Source: DASQZK01 sp963763215 (GTDB lineage: Bacteria > Bacteroidota > Bacteroidia > Bacteroidales > GCA-2748055). From it: DNA of 64,000 nucleotides. Positions 37,025 to 47,721 of this stretch are shown here, in pieces. Position numbers and translations under genes: made by a program. The stretch's first letter is position 1; each line of letters begins with the position of its first letter. Location of the stretch: contig CAVXNX010000001.1 in assembly GCA_963763215.1 (NCBI GenBank), positions 1 to 64,000 of the forward strand. The letters run 5' to 3'. Below the pieces are notes generated by a model, which did no database searches, was not told where the DNA came from, and was given only the letters and a program-made list of their open reading frames with translations.

Positions 37025-39108
37025 ATGAACGTTCGATTTGTCTACCTCCTTTTGCTGACGACCCTGCTTGCCGGAAACATACAGGCCCAGAACATTTCCG
37101 ACGGGTTGAAGATCCGGAAAAGTGAATTTAAGACGGAACAGGAAGAAGGATTTAAAGAAGCATGGAACAGTCTTAAACTGGCCAACGATTATTTCAGCGG
37201 GGGAGTGGGGACGTTCGCCCTGGCCAGGGAGCATTATCTCTTTGCCCACCAGTACAACAGCGAAAACAGCATCCTGAATTACCGGATCGGGATTTGTTAC
37301 CTGTATACCGATGACAAGTATGAAGCCCTGAAATACCTGAGAAAAGCTTTCGATACCGATCCGGAGATCAGTCCGGATATTCATTTTTATCTCGGACGTG
37401 CCTATCACCTCACCCTCGATTTTGACAAGGCAAAGGAACACTATATCAAGGCCAGGGACCTTTACTCCTCGGCTGGCATGGTCGATATGGTCGTGAAGGT
37501 CGATAACCTGATCGGTGAATGCGAGAACGGAAAAACAATCGTTGAAAACCCCCGCAGGGTTATCATCACCAATATGGGCGACAGCGTCAATTCGGCATAC
37601 GATGATTACCTGCCCGTGTTCGCTGACCATGATTCAGTCCTCTACTTCACTTCACGCCGGGTGCCGGAGGGAAAGATCAAGCGGAATCCCTTCGATAACA
37701 AATACTTCGAAGACATTTACGCCTGCCGGCTGGGGAAAGACGGATGGATGGGCGCCAGGGCCCTGCCGAAACAGATCAATACGCGACATAACGATGCCGC
37801 TCTCGGCATTTCGCCCGACGGAAATTCACTTTACATCTACCGCGGTCTCAGGAACGGCGGAGATATCTTATGTGAGTCAATTCAATCCCAAAAAAGGAGT
37901 GTGGAAAAAGCCATCGGGTCTGCCGGGAAAGATCAACAGCAAGCAGACGGAAGGTTCTGTTTATTTCACAGCCAGCGGTGATACGATGTATTTTATCTCC
38001 TCCAACGAGAAGCTGACGGTGGGCGGGAAGGATATCCTCTTCACCGTTAAAAATGAAAAGGGCCGGTGGCAGGATCCCCGGAATCTCGGAAGCCTGGTGA
38101 ATACGCGTTACGATGAGGAAGGTATTTTTCTGAATGCTGCCGGAAATGAACTCTGGTTTTCATCCAGGGGCCATAATTCCATGGGCGGCTACGATATTTT
38201 TCATTCTGTCAGGCTGGATGACGGAACATGGTCCGATCCCGAAAATATCGGGTATCCCATCAATACCCCCGATGATGATCTCTTTTTCAGGGAATCGGCA
38301 AACGGCAAATACGCCTATTACACCACCATCCGCGAAGGCGGGATCGGGGCGAAGGACCTCTACAAGGTCGTGTTCCTGGGCTCGGAAAAAGAACTCATGC
38401 TCAGCAATGAGGATGTTCTGGTTGCCGGTCTGAAGGATTCGGTGAAAACCGGATTTTTCAGCCTTCCTGAACCCGTGGAGATCGATTCATTCTATGAGCT
38501 GACCGGGCATGTGCTCGATAAGGAGACGGCGATCCCCTGTACTGGCGAAGCTTGAATTCATCGACCTGGCCAATTCCCGGATCGTCGCCACCTCGATTAC
38601 CACCGACAGCGGGATGTACAGGGTGAAATTCAGCGAACCCAAAAATTACGGTATTGAGGTCCAGGCCAGGGACTATCTCTTCTTCCTCGATGCCGCCGAC
38701 ATGTCCCAGGCCAGTTCCGATGAACCGACCATTAAGGATTTCCTCCTCGAAAAAGTGAAAGTCGGGACAAAAGTCGTCCTCGAGAATATTTACTTTGAGA
38801 CCAACAAGGCCACCCTCAAGCCCGACTCGTACGAGCAGCTCAACCAGGTGCTGAAATTCATGCAGAACAATGAAACTGTCCAGCTCGAGATTTCCGGGCA
38901 CACCGATAATACGGGTTCGCTGAAATACAACACCAAACTTTCCGAAGAGAGAGCCAAAGCGGTGGTCGATTATCTCGTTGCCCAGGGGATCGATGCTTCC
39001 CGGCTGCAATGGAAAGGTTATGCCTTCACCCAACCCATTGCTCCCAATAACACGCCCGAGGGCCGCGAGAAAAACCGGAGGGTTGAATTCAAGGTGACCG
39101 GGAAGTAG
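37025..39108 (+). CDS. PorE-like envelope protein: TPR, PD40 propeller, OmpA domain (two frameshifts)
   Basis: Removing one base near 37868 and one near 38535 joins three frames into ~693 residues. Order: signal peptide (VYLLLLTTLLAGNIQAQ), TPR-like helices (~40-165), WD40/PD40 beta-propeller (~190-420; DSVLYFTSRR, NELWFSSRGHNSMGGYDIF), a carboxypeptidase-regulatory-like domain (~490-560) and a C-terminal OmpA peptidoglycan-binding domain (NIYFETNKATLKPDS, ISGHTDNTG, NRRVEF). This is the layout of PorE, the type IX secretion component that links the machinery to peptidoglycan, though many Bacteroidota have paralogues. The ATG at 37025 is chosen for the signal peptide. A frame shifted by one base at the stop continues for ~28 more residues to 39190. 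Confidence 0.82.
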
Positions 39109-39300
39109 CATTCTCGACATCCAGCTCAATCTCTATGACCAGATGATCGACTACCTCCTGGCCAACAGGCAATATCAGACGGTCAGATAATGCTTTAAGG
39201 GCCCGGTTTCGCCTCGCGTTCCCGGCCCCTTCACTTTTCAATTCCCCGCACCGGCAGTGCTGAACTGCTCTTAAACAATTTTAATTCCACTAAAAAATCA

Positions 39301-39308
39301 TACTTTTG
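39301..39308 (+). promoter_or_regulatory. Candidate -7 element (TACTTTTG) for gcvT
   Basis: An exact TAnnTTTG match 47 bases before the gcvT ATG. A TTTT at 39279-39282, 18 bases upstream, could be the -33 element. The rest of 39109-39300 shows an imperfect hairpin (AAGGG / CCCTT core) near 39195-39230, a possible terminator for the upstream gene. Confidence 0.55.
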
Positions 39309-39355
39309 TCGGGTCAAATGATCACCCCAAAAACATCGACTAACAGCCAACACGT

Positions 39356-40447
39356 ATGAAACGTACCGTATTTTATGAAATACACCGGCGGGCAGGAGCA
39401 CGACTGGTTGAATTTGCCGGTTTTGAAATGCCTGTGGAATACTCCGGCATCATTGATGAACATCTCACTGTCAGGGAGAAAGCCGGACTTTTTGATGTCT
39501 CTCATATGGGGGAGATCTGGGTGAAGGGGAACGCGGCGCGGGATTTTGTGCAGAAAGTCACCACCAATGATGTCGACCGGCTGGTCCCGGGCAAGGTGCA
39601 ATATTCCTGTCTTCCCAATGGGGAAGGGGGAATCGTGGATGACCTTCTCGTGTACATGTTTGAAAAGGACAAATACCTTCTCGTGGTCAATGCTTCCAAC
39701 ACGACCAAAGACTGGAACTGGCTCAATGCCTGCAATGATGTCAATGCCGGGCTGGAGAACGCTTCCGACCTCATATCCCAGCTTGCCATACAGGGGCCGC
39801 TTTCGGCCAGGATCCTGCAAAAGCTCACTTCCATCGACCTCGGTAAAATCAAATATTACACCTTCGTTACCGGAACTATCGGCGGGATCAACGATGTCAT
39901 CATCTCCAATACGGGTTATACCGGCGCCGGAGGGTTCGAATTGTATTTTCCCAACGATCATGGTCCGAAACTGTGGAAAAAGATCATGGATGCCGGCAGG
40001 GAGGAAGGGATGAAACCCGTCGGCCTGGCTGCCAGGGACACACTGCGGCTGGAAATGGGGTACTGCCTTTACGGCAACGATATCGACGATTCGACCTCAC
40101 CCATTGAAGCCGGTCTGGGCTGGATCACGAAATTCGGTGATAACAACCAGTTCATCGACAGGGAACGATTGCTCCGGCAGGAGGAGGAAGGGGTCACCCG
40201 GAAACTCGTGGGACTGGAGATGATCGACCGGGCGATTCCCCGCCAGCATTACAAAATCACGAGCCTTCACGGGGAAGAGATCGGCGAGGTGACTTCGGGA
40301 ACCATGTCGCCGGTGCTCAAAAAAGGCATCGGCATGGGATACGTGCGTTTCCCGTTTAATACGGAAGGCACCGAACTGGCGGTCCAGGTCAGGAATCAGG
40401 CCATGCGGGCACGGGTGGTAAAACTGCCTTTCATTAAAACAGAATAG
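39356..40447 (+). CDS. gcvT: Aminomethyltransferase (glycine cleavage system T protein)
   Basis: 363 residues, full length, no frameshift. GcvT transfers the aminomethyl carbon of glycine to tetrahydrofolate, releasing ammonia. Characteristic segments: GARLVEFAGFEMPVEYSGI, GLFDVSHMGEIWVKG, the folate-binding GYTGAGGFELYF, ARDTLRLEMGYCLYGND and GEVTSGTMSPVLKKGIGMGY near the end. The other glycine cleavage genes (gcvH, gcvP) are not in the window. It is followed after 11 bases by a comB-like gene, so the two probably share a transcript from the 39301 promoter. Confidence 0.95.
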   Translation: MKRTVFYEIHRRAGARLVEFAGFEMPVEYSGIIDEHLTVREKAGLFDVSHMGEIWVKGNAARDFVQKVTTNDVDRLVPGKVQYSCLPNGEGGIVDDLLVYMFEKDKYLLVVNASNTTKDWNWLNACNDVNAGLENASDLISQLAIQGPLSARILQKLTSIDLGKIKYYTFVTGTIGGINDVIISNTGYTGAGGFELYFPNDHGPKLWKKIMDAGREEGMKPVGLAARDTLRLEMGYCLYGNDIDDSTSPIEAGLGWITKFGDNNQFIDRERLLRQEEEGVTRKLVGLEMIDRAIPRQHYKITSLHGEEIGEVTSGTMSPVLKKGIGMGYVRFPFNTEGTELAVQVRNQAMRARVVKLPFIKTE

Positions 40448-40458
40448 ATCAGGGAAGA

Positions 40459-41185
40459 ATGGAGAATCTGCTTAAGGTTGAGGTTTGTTTCTCACCGGCA
40501 TTGTATACCTATTTTGAAAATCCCGAGGCGGTGACGATCGTCGTGGATATCCTCCGGGCCTCTTCGGCCATCTGCACGGCGTTCATGAACGGGGTGGAAA
40601 AGATCATCCCCGTGGCAACGCTCGAAGAAGCGGAAGGCATGAAGGAACAGGGATATATGGTGGCTGCCGAACGGGACGGCATCGTGCAGGGATTTTGCCG
40701 ATTTCGGAAATTCTCCCTTCAATTTCACTCCCGAAAAAGTTCGCGGGCAACACATCGTTTACAGCACCACCAACGGCACGCAGGCCATTCAGCTGGCATC
40801 CTCCAGCGCGGAGGTGATCGTGGGCTCCTTTCTGAACCTCTCGGCCGTCGTCGATCATGTGATCCGCAGCCGGCGGGATGTCCTCATCCTTTGTGCCGGC
40901 TGGAAAAGTAAATTCAACCTCGAAGATACCCTCTTTGCAGGCGCTGTCGTCGACCGTCTCCTGACGCGAGGCGATTATGCCACCATCTGCGACTCTTCAC
41001 TGGCTGCACAGGATCTGTGGACCCTCGCCAAAAATGACCTTGTGGGTTACGTCGAAAAAGCGGCCCAACGCCACCGCCTCAGAAAGAACAACCTCGATGA
41101 TGTGATCGAATACTGCCATACCATCGATCTGACCAATGTCATCCCGGTCCTGGAAAACGATTACCTGGTCAATCTTCCCCGCTGA
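40459..41185 (+). CDS. 2-phosphosulfolactate phosphatase family protein, ComB-like (one frameshift)
   Basis: Removing one T from the run near 40695 joins two frames into 241 residues, the family length. ComB dephosphorylates 2-phosphosulfolactate in coenzyme M synthesis. Recognisable segments are the N-terminal EAVTIVVDILRASSAICTAF, IVYSTTNGTQAIQLA, VIVGSFLNLSAVVDHV, ILCAGWKSKFNLEDTLFAGA and the closing DVIEYCHTIDLTNVIPVLEN. Many Bacteroidota carry this gene although they do not make coenzyme M; sulfolactate or sulfonolipid metabolism is a possible role. It follows gcvT closely and precedes serC by 134 bases. Confidence 0.85.
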
Positions 41186-41319
41186 GGGAACCGGATTGTG
41201 AATTAATTAACAATTCGCTGCAATTTATCAACCATTGGCCGTTTTAACATGAAGAATCGTAATTAATTTTCTAATTTTAACTCAAATTTTAAAGCAAACT
41301 ATCCAAATTACCTCAGATC

Positions 41320-42392
41320 ATGAAAAAACATAATTTCTATGCAGGACCGTCCATCCTTTCAAGGTTCACCATTGAAAACACGGCTAAAGCCATTCTCAAT
41401 CTGAATGAATCCGGGTTATCCCTCCTTGAGATCTCGCACCGGAGCAAGGATTTTGTCAAAATCACCGACGATGCCATCGCCCTTTTCAAGGAACTGCTTT
41501 CTATTCCATCGAGGCTACTCAGTCCTGTTCCTCCAGGGAGGGGCCAGCATGCAGTTCTGCATGGTTCCCTACAACCTCCTGAACAAGAAAGCCGCTTACC
41601 TTGACACCGGTTCCTGGGCATCCAAAGCCATCAAGGAAGCCAGGATGTTTGGTGAAGTTGATGTGGTTGCTTCCTCCAAAGCCGAAAATTACGCGCATAT
41701 CCCCAAGGGATGGAATGTCCCTGCCGATGCCGATTACCTGCACATCACCACCAATAACACCATTTTCGGTACGGAAATTAAGACCGATTTCGACGTCAAT
41801 GTTCCCCTTGTGGCCGACATGTCATCCGATATTTTCAGCCGGCCGGTCGACATTTCAAAATATGCCCTCATCTATGGCGGTGCCCAGAAAAACCTGGCTC
41901 CTGCAGGACTGACCTTCGTTATCGTGAAGAATGATGTTCTGGGCAAGGTGGAACGTCCGATTCCCACCATGCTCAACTACCAGACCCATATCGACAATGA
42001 ATCGATGTTCAATACGCCTCCCTGCGTGGCCATTTATGCTGCTTTGCAGACACTGAAGTGGTACAAACAGCAGGGCGGGGTGGAAGCCATGCATAAGACC
42101 AACCTTCAGAAAGCCGGATTGCTTTACGGCGAGATTGACACGGAACAAACTGTTCAGGGGAACCGTTACCCATGAAGAGGACCGTTCCATCATGAACGTC
42201 TGTTTCGTGATGAATGACGAATACAAGGAAAAAGAAGCAGCCTTCCTCGAATTTGCCACCTCACGGGGCATGGTCGGTATCAAGGGCCACCGTTCCGTCG
42301 GCGGATTCCGGGCATCCATCTATAATGCCATGCCTCTCAGCAGCGTACAGGCGCTCGTGGATACCATGAAGGAATTCGAAAAAAATATCTGA
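41320..42392 (+). CDS. serC: Phosphoserine aminotransferase SerC (two frameshifts)
   Basis: Removing one A near 41512 and one near 42140 joins three frames into 356 residues, the usual SerC length. The enzyme transfers an amino group from glutamate to 3-phosphohydroxypyruvate. Markers: NFYAGPSILSR at the N-terminus, FLQGGASMQFCMVPYNLL, HITTNNTIFGTE, VADMSSDIFSRPVD and the PLP-lysine region IYGGAQKNLAPAGLT. The C-terminal GIKGHRSVGGFRASIYNAM is intact. It is followed by serA after 43 bases, a common Bacteroidota arrangement. Confidence 0.92.
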
Positions 42393-42435
42393 TTTGTCAA
42401 TACCCGGAACTGTACCGGACCAAAATCCATGACCT

Positions 42436-43358
42436 ATGAAAAAAATACTTGTGGCTACCTCCAAGCCTTTTTCGAAGACAGCTGTCAATGCCATCCGGAA
42501 AATCGTTGAAGAGAGCGGTAACGAATTTCTCCTGCTTGAAAAGTACAGCGCGCAGTCGGAACTGGTCAAGGCGCGTTAAGAATGCGCATGCCCTGATCAT
42601 CCGGAGTGACATCGTCGACAAAGAGGTCATTGCTGCCGCGCCCGAACCTCAAGATCGTTGTCAGGGCCGGTGCCGGTTACGACAATGTCGACCTGGCCGC
42701 AGCAACAGCTGCCGGTGTCGTGGTGATGAACACGCCCGGACAAAACTCCAATGCCGTGGCCGAACTGGCTTTCGGGATGATGATCTATCTCAACCGCGGC
42801 GGCTTCGACGGCGCCACCGGGACCGAACTCCGGGGAAAGACCCTTGGCATCCATGCCTACGGCTATGTCGGACGTATCGTGGGGATGATCGCCAAAGGCT
42901 TCGGAATGAATGTCTATGCCTTCGATCCGTACATCGATAAAACCCTGATCGAAAACGACGGCGTCAACTGGGTCGGAACGGCAGAAGAACTCTATGGCAA
43001 ATGCCAGTATGTCTCGCTGCACATCCCGGCCAACACTGCCACCAAGGAATCCATCAATTTCGAGCTTCTCAGCCGAATGCCCGAAGGAGCCACCCTGGTC
43101 AATACAGCCCGGAAGGAAGTGATCCATGAGCCGTCGCTGCTGAAAGCCTTCGCGGAACGCCCGGATTTCAGGTATATTTCCGATATTGCCCCGGGATGCG
43201 CCGCCGATATCCAGGCCAAATATGAAGGCCGGTTCTTTTTCACCCCGAAAAAAATGGGTGCCCAGACGGCTGAAGCCAATATGAATGCGGGGGTTGCCGC
43301 AGCAAACCAGATCGTCGCGTTCTTCAATACGGGAGACGTGAAATTCAAAGTCAACTGA
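42436..43358 (+). CDS. serA: D-3-phosphoglycerate dehydrogenase, short Bacteroides type (two frameshifts)
   Basis: Removing one base near 42574 and one near 42642 joins three frames into 306 residues. It oxidises 3-phosphoglycerate, the first step of serine synthesis. Motifs: VVRAGAGYDNVDLAAA, MNTPGQNSNAVAELAFGMM, the NAD-binding GIHAYGYVGRIVG, VNTARKEVIHE (active-site Arg). It lacks the C-terminal ACT regulatory domain. The usual catalytic His (TPHIG) is replaced by Lys in FTPKKMGAQTAEAN, as reported for the Bacteroides/Entamoeba type. A hairpin follows the gene. Confidence 0.9.
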
Positions 43359-43366
43359 AAACCTGC

Positions 43367-43398
43367 GGAAAGACGGATCCCGAAGGTGCCGTCTTTCC
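43367..43398 (+). terminator. Hairpin after serA
   Basis: A perfect 10-base stem (GGAAAGACGG / CCGTCTTTCC) with a 12-base loop, 9 bases after the serA stop. It has no T run, so it may act as a transcript-stabilising hairpin or attenuate read-through into the DUF1015 gene. Confidence 0.55.
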
Positions 43399-43466
43399 CG
43401 TACTGATAATCTGCGGTACGGGCGTGAGGAACGAACGCTGCCGTCCGCACAAAATGATGCATTGAA

Positions 43467-44715
43467 ATGGCTATACTTAAAGCGTTCAAAGGTTACAGGC
43501 CGTTAAAAGACCATGTCAGCGAGGTGGCCTCAAGGCCTTACGATGTGCTGAACTCAGAGGAAGCACGTGAAGAGGTGAAGGGAAATCCCTATTCCTTTCT
43601 CCATGTGGTCAAACCGGAAGTGGATCTTCCCGAAGACGTGGATCTCCACTCCGATGCGGTTTATCAGAAGGGAAAGGAAAATCTTGACCGTCTGATCGCT
43701 GAAGGACTGTTCGTCAGGGATGAGGAAGACAGACTTTATATCTATGCCCAGACCATGTTCGGAAAGACGCAGTACGGTATCGTGGGTTGCGCGGCCGTTG
43801 AAGATTACATGAACAACGTGATCAAAAAGCACGAGCTCACCCGGCCCGACAAGGAAGAAGACCGGATGAACCATATCCGGGTCACCAATTTCAATGCCGA
43901 ACCTGTATTCTTTGCCTATCCCGATAATCCGAAACTCGATGAGATCGTTGCCGGGATCGTCAACGGAAAACCCGAATATGATTTCACCACCGGCGACGGG
44001 GTTGGTCACCATTTCTGGGTGATCTCCGATAAGGACACCATCGCGGAAGATCACCGGCATCTTCGACAGGGAGATCCCGGAAACCTATGTGGCCGACGGC
44101 CATCACCGCACGGCTGCTGCAGCGCTCGTGGGCAACGAACGCAGAAAGAATAATCCGGACCACCGGGGAGACGAAGAGTACAATTACTTTCTCGCCGTCC
44201 ATTTCCCGGCCAGCCAGCTGACCATCATCGATTACAACCGGGTGGTAAGAGATGTGAACGGCTATTCCACCGCCGAATTTCTTTCGATGCTGAGCGACAG
44301 TTTCCAGATTGAGGAAAAAGGGGCGGAGATCTACAAACCGCGGCAGGTCCATAATTTCTCGATGTACCTTCACCATAAATGGTATTCACTCACCGCTCGC
44401 GAGGGAACCTATAACGACAACGACCCGATCCGCGGTCTCGATGTCACCATCCTTTCCAACCAGGTTCTCGAACCGATCCTGGAGATCACCGATCTGAGGA
44501 ATTCGAAGCGGATTGATTTTGTCGGGGGGATTCGCGGACTGGAAGAACTCAAACGAAGGGTCGATTCGGGAGAGATGCGGGTTGCCTTTGCCCTTTACCC
44601 CGTTTCGATGGAACAATTGATGCTGATCGCCGACACCGGCAACATCATGCCACCGAAAACCACCTGGTTTGAACCCAAACTCAGGAGCGGACTGGTGATC
44701 CATTCGCTCGACTGA
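43467..44715 (+). CDS. DUF1015 family protein (one frameshift)
   Basis: Removing one G near 44045 joins two frames into 415 residues, the normal DUF1015 length. The family is conserved and its biochemical role is not established. Visible conserved stretches are the N-terminal KAFKGYRPLKDHVSEVASRPYDV (in part), LYIYAQTMFGKTQYGIVG, KKHELTRPDKEEDRMNHI, YVADGHHRTAAAALVGNE and the C-terminal MPPKTTWFEPKLRSGLVIH. In Bacteroidota it usually follows serC-serA, as here. The ADGHHR motif suggests a catalytic site related to ParB/Srx-type phosphate chemistry; that is inference. Confidence 0.88.
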
Positions 44716-44809
44716 GGGAGGAAAAATCAGGTAGGCGTTGGGTGAACGCTGGCGGCAGTTGAAAAATCGGAGACAGGAAATTTAAGACCGGCAGGATTCT
44801 CCATCGGGA

Positions 44810-44844
44810 GCATCCGGATTCAATGGGAGCTCTTATCCGGATGC
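44810..44844 (+). terminator. Hairpin downstream of the DUF1015 gene
   Basis: A perfect 10-base inverted repeat (GCATCCGGAT / ATCCGGATGC) with a 15-base loop, followed by ACTTTTCC. It is probably the terminator of the serC-serA-DUF1015 unit. Confidence 0.6.
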
Positions 44845-45278
44845 ACTTTTCCTAAAACCATTGCCATTTCTACCGGCAGATCCTTGAGGGGGCGAAAGGA
44901 CCGGGCTCTGAATGCATCTCATCCGGGTCCCCTCTCACGTGCCTTGTTTCATCCTTCACCCTTTGCCGATTTCCATAAACTGAAATCCGTTGATGATCAA
45001 CCCCATCCCGGTTAAAAATCCCGTTATTTCGAAAATTCTTTTGAACTTCCTCATACGCATTCAGGAATGATTTGCGTTGGACCAGTCACAACCTGACTCT
45101 GGAACGACTTCGAATCCGGGCAGGGGATAGTGGCATTGATCTTGAAATTTAATTAATTACATATAAAAAATTAAAATATTCTGAATAAAAAAAATTATTA
45201 ATTACTTGAATGGCAATGGTAATCATGTAATTTATCAATTGTTATCAATCATGTATTAAAAGAAAATGCATATTTATG
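44845..45278. other. Long intergenic region between housekeeping and catabolic blocks
   Basis: No gene recognised. The first ~280 bases have normal base composition but no coherent protein. From 45145 on the DNA is extremely A/T-rich and leads into the promoter of the S9 peptidase gene. Confidence 0.5.
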
Positions 45279-45309
45279 TTTTTAATAATAATAAATAATA
45301 GTAGTTTTG
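45279..45309 (+). promoter_or_regulatory. Candidate -33/-7 promoter for the S9 peptidase gene
   Basis: TTTT at 45279-45282 and TAGTTTTG (exact TAnnTTTG) at 45302-45309, spaced by 19 bases, the preferred distance. The ATG used for the gene is 110 bases downstream. Confidence 0.55.
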
Positions 45310-45418
45310 TTTTGGATAAGCGGAAACGACGGAAAAAGACCCGGAAATGACGGAGGGTCGTTTTTCATGTCGTAGTGATTTTATGCATATACATCATCAT
45401 TTCTTAATTCAGCCTGTT

Positions 45419-47669
45419 ATGAAAATCAAAATCACGGCATTTTCGATGCTATTCACCTTATGTTTGTTTGCGTTTTCGCATCTCTCGGCACAGAGCGGGG
45501 GACCCGCCCTGACCCTCGAAGATATCTACAAGAATCACGTTTACCATGATAAAGGATTTGGGCCGATCCGGTGGAGCAATGACGGGAAAGGTTATTTAAC
45601 CCTCGAAACGGGTGAGTCGGGTAAAGGAAATGAAATCATAAAGTACGATGCAAAGACCGGTGCGAAAAGCATTGTTTGTTCTTCCGGAATGCTGACCCCG
45701 GAAGGTGCCGACAAACCCTTGCATGTGGCTGATTATCAATGGTCACATGACAACGGGAAATTGCTGATCTTTACCAATACCCGCAGAGTATGGAGGTTAA
45801 ACACACGGGGGGATTACTGGTTACTGGATCTCAAATCCGGAAATCTCCGTCAACTGGGAAAAACGGTGAAACCGACAACCATGATGTTTGCCAAATTCTC
45901 TCCCGATGACAGCCGGGTCGCCTACGTCAGCGAGAACAACATTTATGTCGAGGATCTCCGGATCAGGTAAGGTAACGCGGATCACCGATGACGGGAATGA
46001 ATATACCATCAATGGAACCTTCGACTGGGTTTATGAGGAGGAACTGGGCGACAGGGATGGTTTCCGGTGGAGTCCTGATGGTACCAGGATTGCTTACTGG
46101 CAGTCAGATACCCGGGGAACGGGCATTTTCCGGATGATCGACAATATCGATTCCATCTATCCTTCAATAATTAGCTTTCCCTACCCCAAAGTGGGCACGA
46201 CAAATTCGGCAGTGAAAATCGGAGTCGTCCCTGCCGCAGGGGGTGAGACGAAATGGTTTGATATACCGGGTGATCCCCGCAATCATTATCTGGCCAGGAT
46301 GGACTTCATCCCCAATTCTTCCGAAGTCATGATCCAGCAACTCAACCGCATTCAGAACACCAACCGGGTTTGGACCGGTAATGTGAATACCATGGAGCTC
46401 ACTAATATCCTTACGGATAAAGATAAGGCCTGGCTCGATATCCACGACAACATTAAATGGCTTGACCATGAAAAATTCTTTACCTGGACCAGTGAAAAAG
46501 ACGGATGGCTTCACCTTTTCCTGGTATCCCGGGATGGGAAATCCCAAAGCCTGATAACAAAAGGAAATTTGGATGTGGTCAGTATCAATTGCATCGATGA
46601 GCAGGGGGGTTATGTTTATTATATCGCGTCACCGGATAATTTCACCCAGCGATACCTCTACCGAAGCAGAATAGATGGCAAGGGTGAAGCTGAGCGGGTG
46701 ACTCCTGATAAATGGACCGGACAGAATTCCTATAACATATCGGATAATGCCCAATGGGCCATTCACACGTTTCAAAATACGGTCACGCCACCGAGAATAT
46801 CGCTCATCCGGTTACCTGCCCATAAGGAAATCAAACTCCTCGAGGGCAATGAGGAAGCCAAACTGCGCTATGACCGGCTGGGGTTGAATCCCAAAGAATT
46901 TTTCAAGGTCGACATTGGAGATGTCGTGTTGGATGCCTGGATGATCAAACCGGTCGGATTTGATTCCACAAAAAAATATCCCGTCATTTTTTACGTGTAT
47001 GGCGAACCGGCCGGCTCAACGGTTCAGGACAACTGGGGCGGAGGAGATCTGTGGCACCAATATATGGCGCAGCAGGGATATGTGATCATGAGCGTGGATA
47101 ACCGCGGCACCGACGTGCCCCGGGGGACGGAATTCAGGAAGAGCATTTACCGCCAGATCGGAATTCTCGCCTCTCACGATCAGGCGGAAGCCGCAAAAAA
47201 AATCTGTTCCATGTTTGGGTTCGTCGACCCTGCCCGGATAGGAATCTGGGGATGGAGCGGAGGCGGGCAAATGACGCTGAATTGCCTTTTCAGGTATCCC
47301 GACATTTACAACTCGGGACTGGCGGTCTCATTTGTATCCGATCAGCGGCTATACGACGATATTTACCAGGAGAGATACATGGGACTGCTGGAAGACAATG
47401 CCAGGGGTTATCATGATGGTTCGCCCATAAATTTTGCTAAGAATCTTAAGGGCAACCTAATGATCATTCATGGCACAGGCGATGATAATGTTCATTACCA
47501 AAGCTTTGAAATGTTGGTCAATGAATTGATCAAAGATAACAAGCTCTTTTGCATGATGTCCTATCCGATGCGTTCCCACGGGATCTATGAGAGAGAAAAT
47601 ACCTCATATCATTTGCGTGAAACAATGGAAAGGTTCTGGAAAACCCATCTTAAACCGGGCGCTGAGTAA
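45419..47669 (+). CDS. Dipeptidyl peptidase IV-like serine peptidase, S9B (one frameshift)
   Basis: Removing one A near 45962 joins two frames into ~749 residues. The ATG at 45419 gives a signal peptide (FSMLFTLCLFAFSHLSAQ), so it is chosen over an upstream in-frame ATG. An eight-bladed DPPIV N-terminal propeller (YQWSHDNGKLLIFTNT; FRWSPDGTRIAYWQSD) is followed by an alpha/beta-hydrolase domain with Ser613 in GWSGGG, Asp688/689 in GTGDDNVHYQ and His720 in RSHGIYE. It removes dipeptides, typically after Pro, in the periplasm. It opens the accessory region. Confidence 0.92.
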
Positions 47670-47721
47670 GAAAGGAATTATTCGCTTTTTGGTCTTTACA
47701 AAATCATGATCATTTCAAGCT

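Noticed and set aside
39356..39360. Glycine riboswitch upstream of gcvT
   Set aside because: The leader from the -7 element to the ATG is only about 40 bases, too short for a glycine aptamer, and no aptamer core was seen.
45095..45125. TTCGAATC string resembling a tRNA T-loop
   Set aside because: No matching acceptor, D or anticodon stems can be formed around it.
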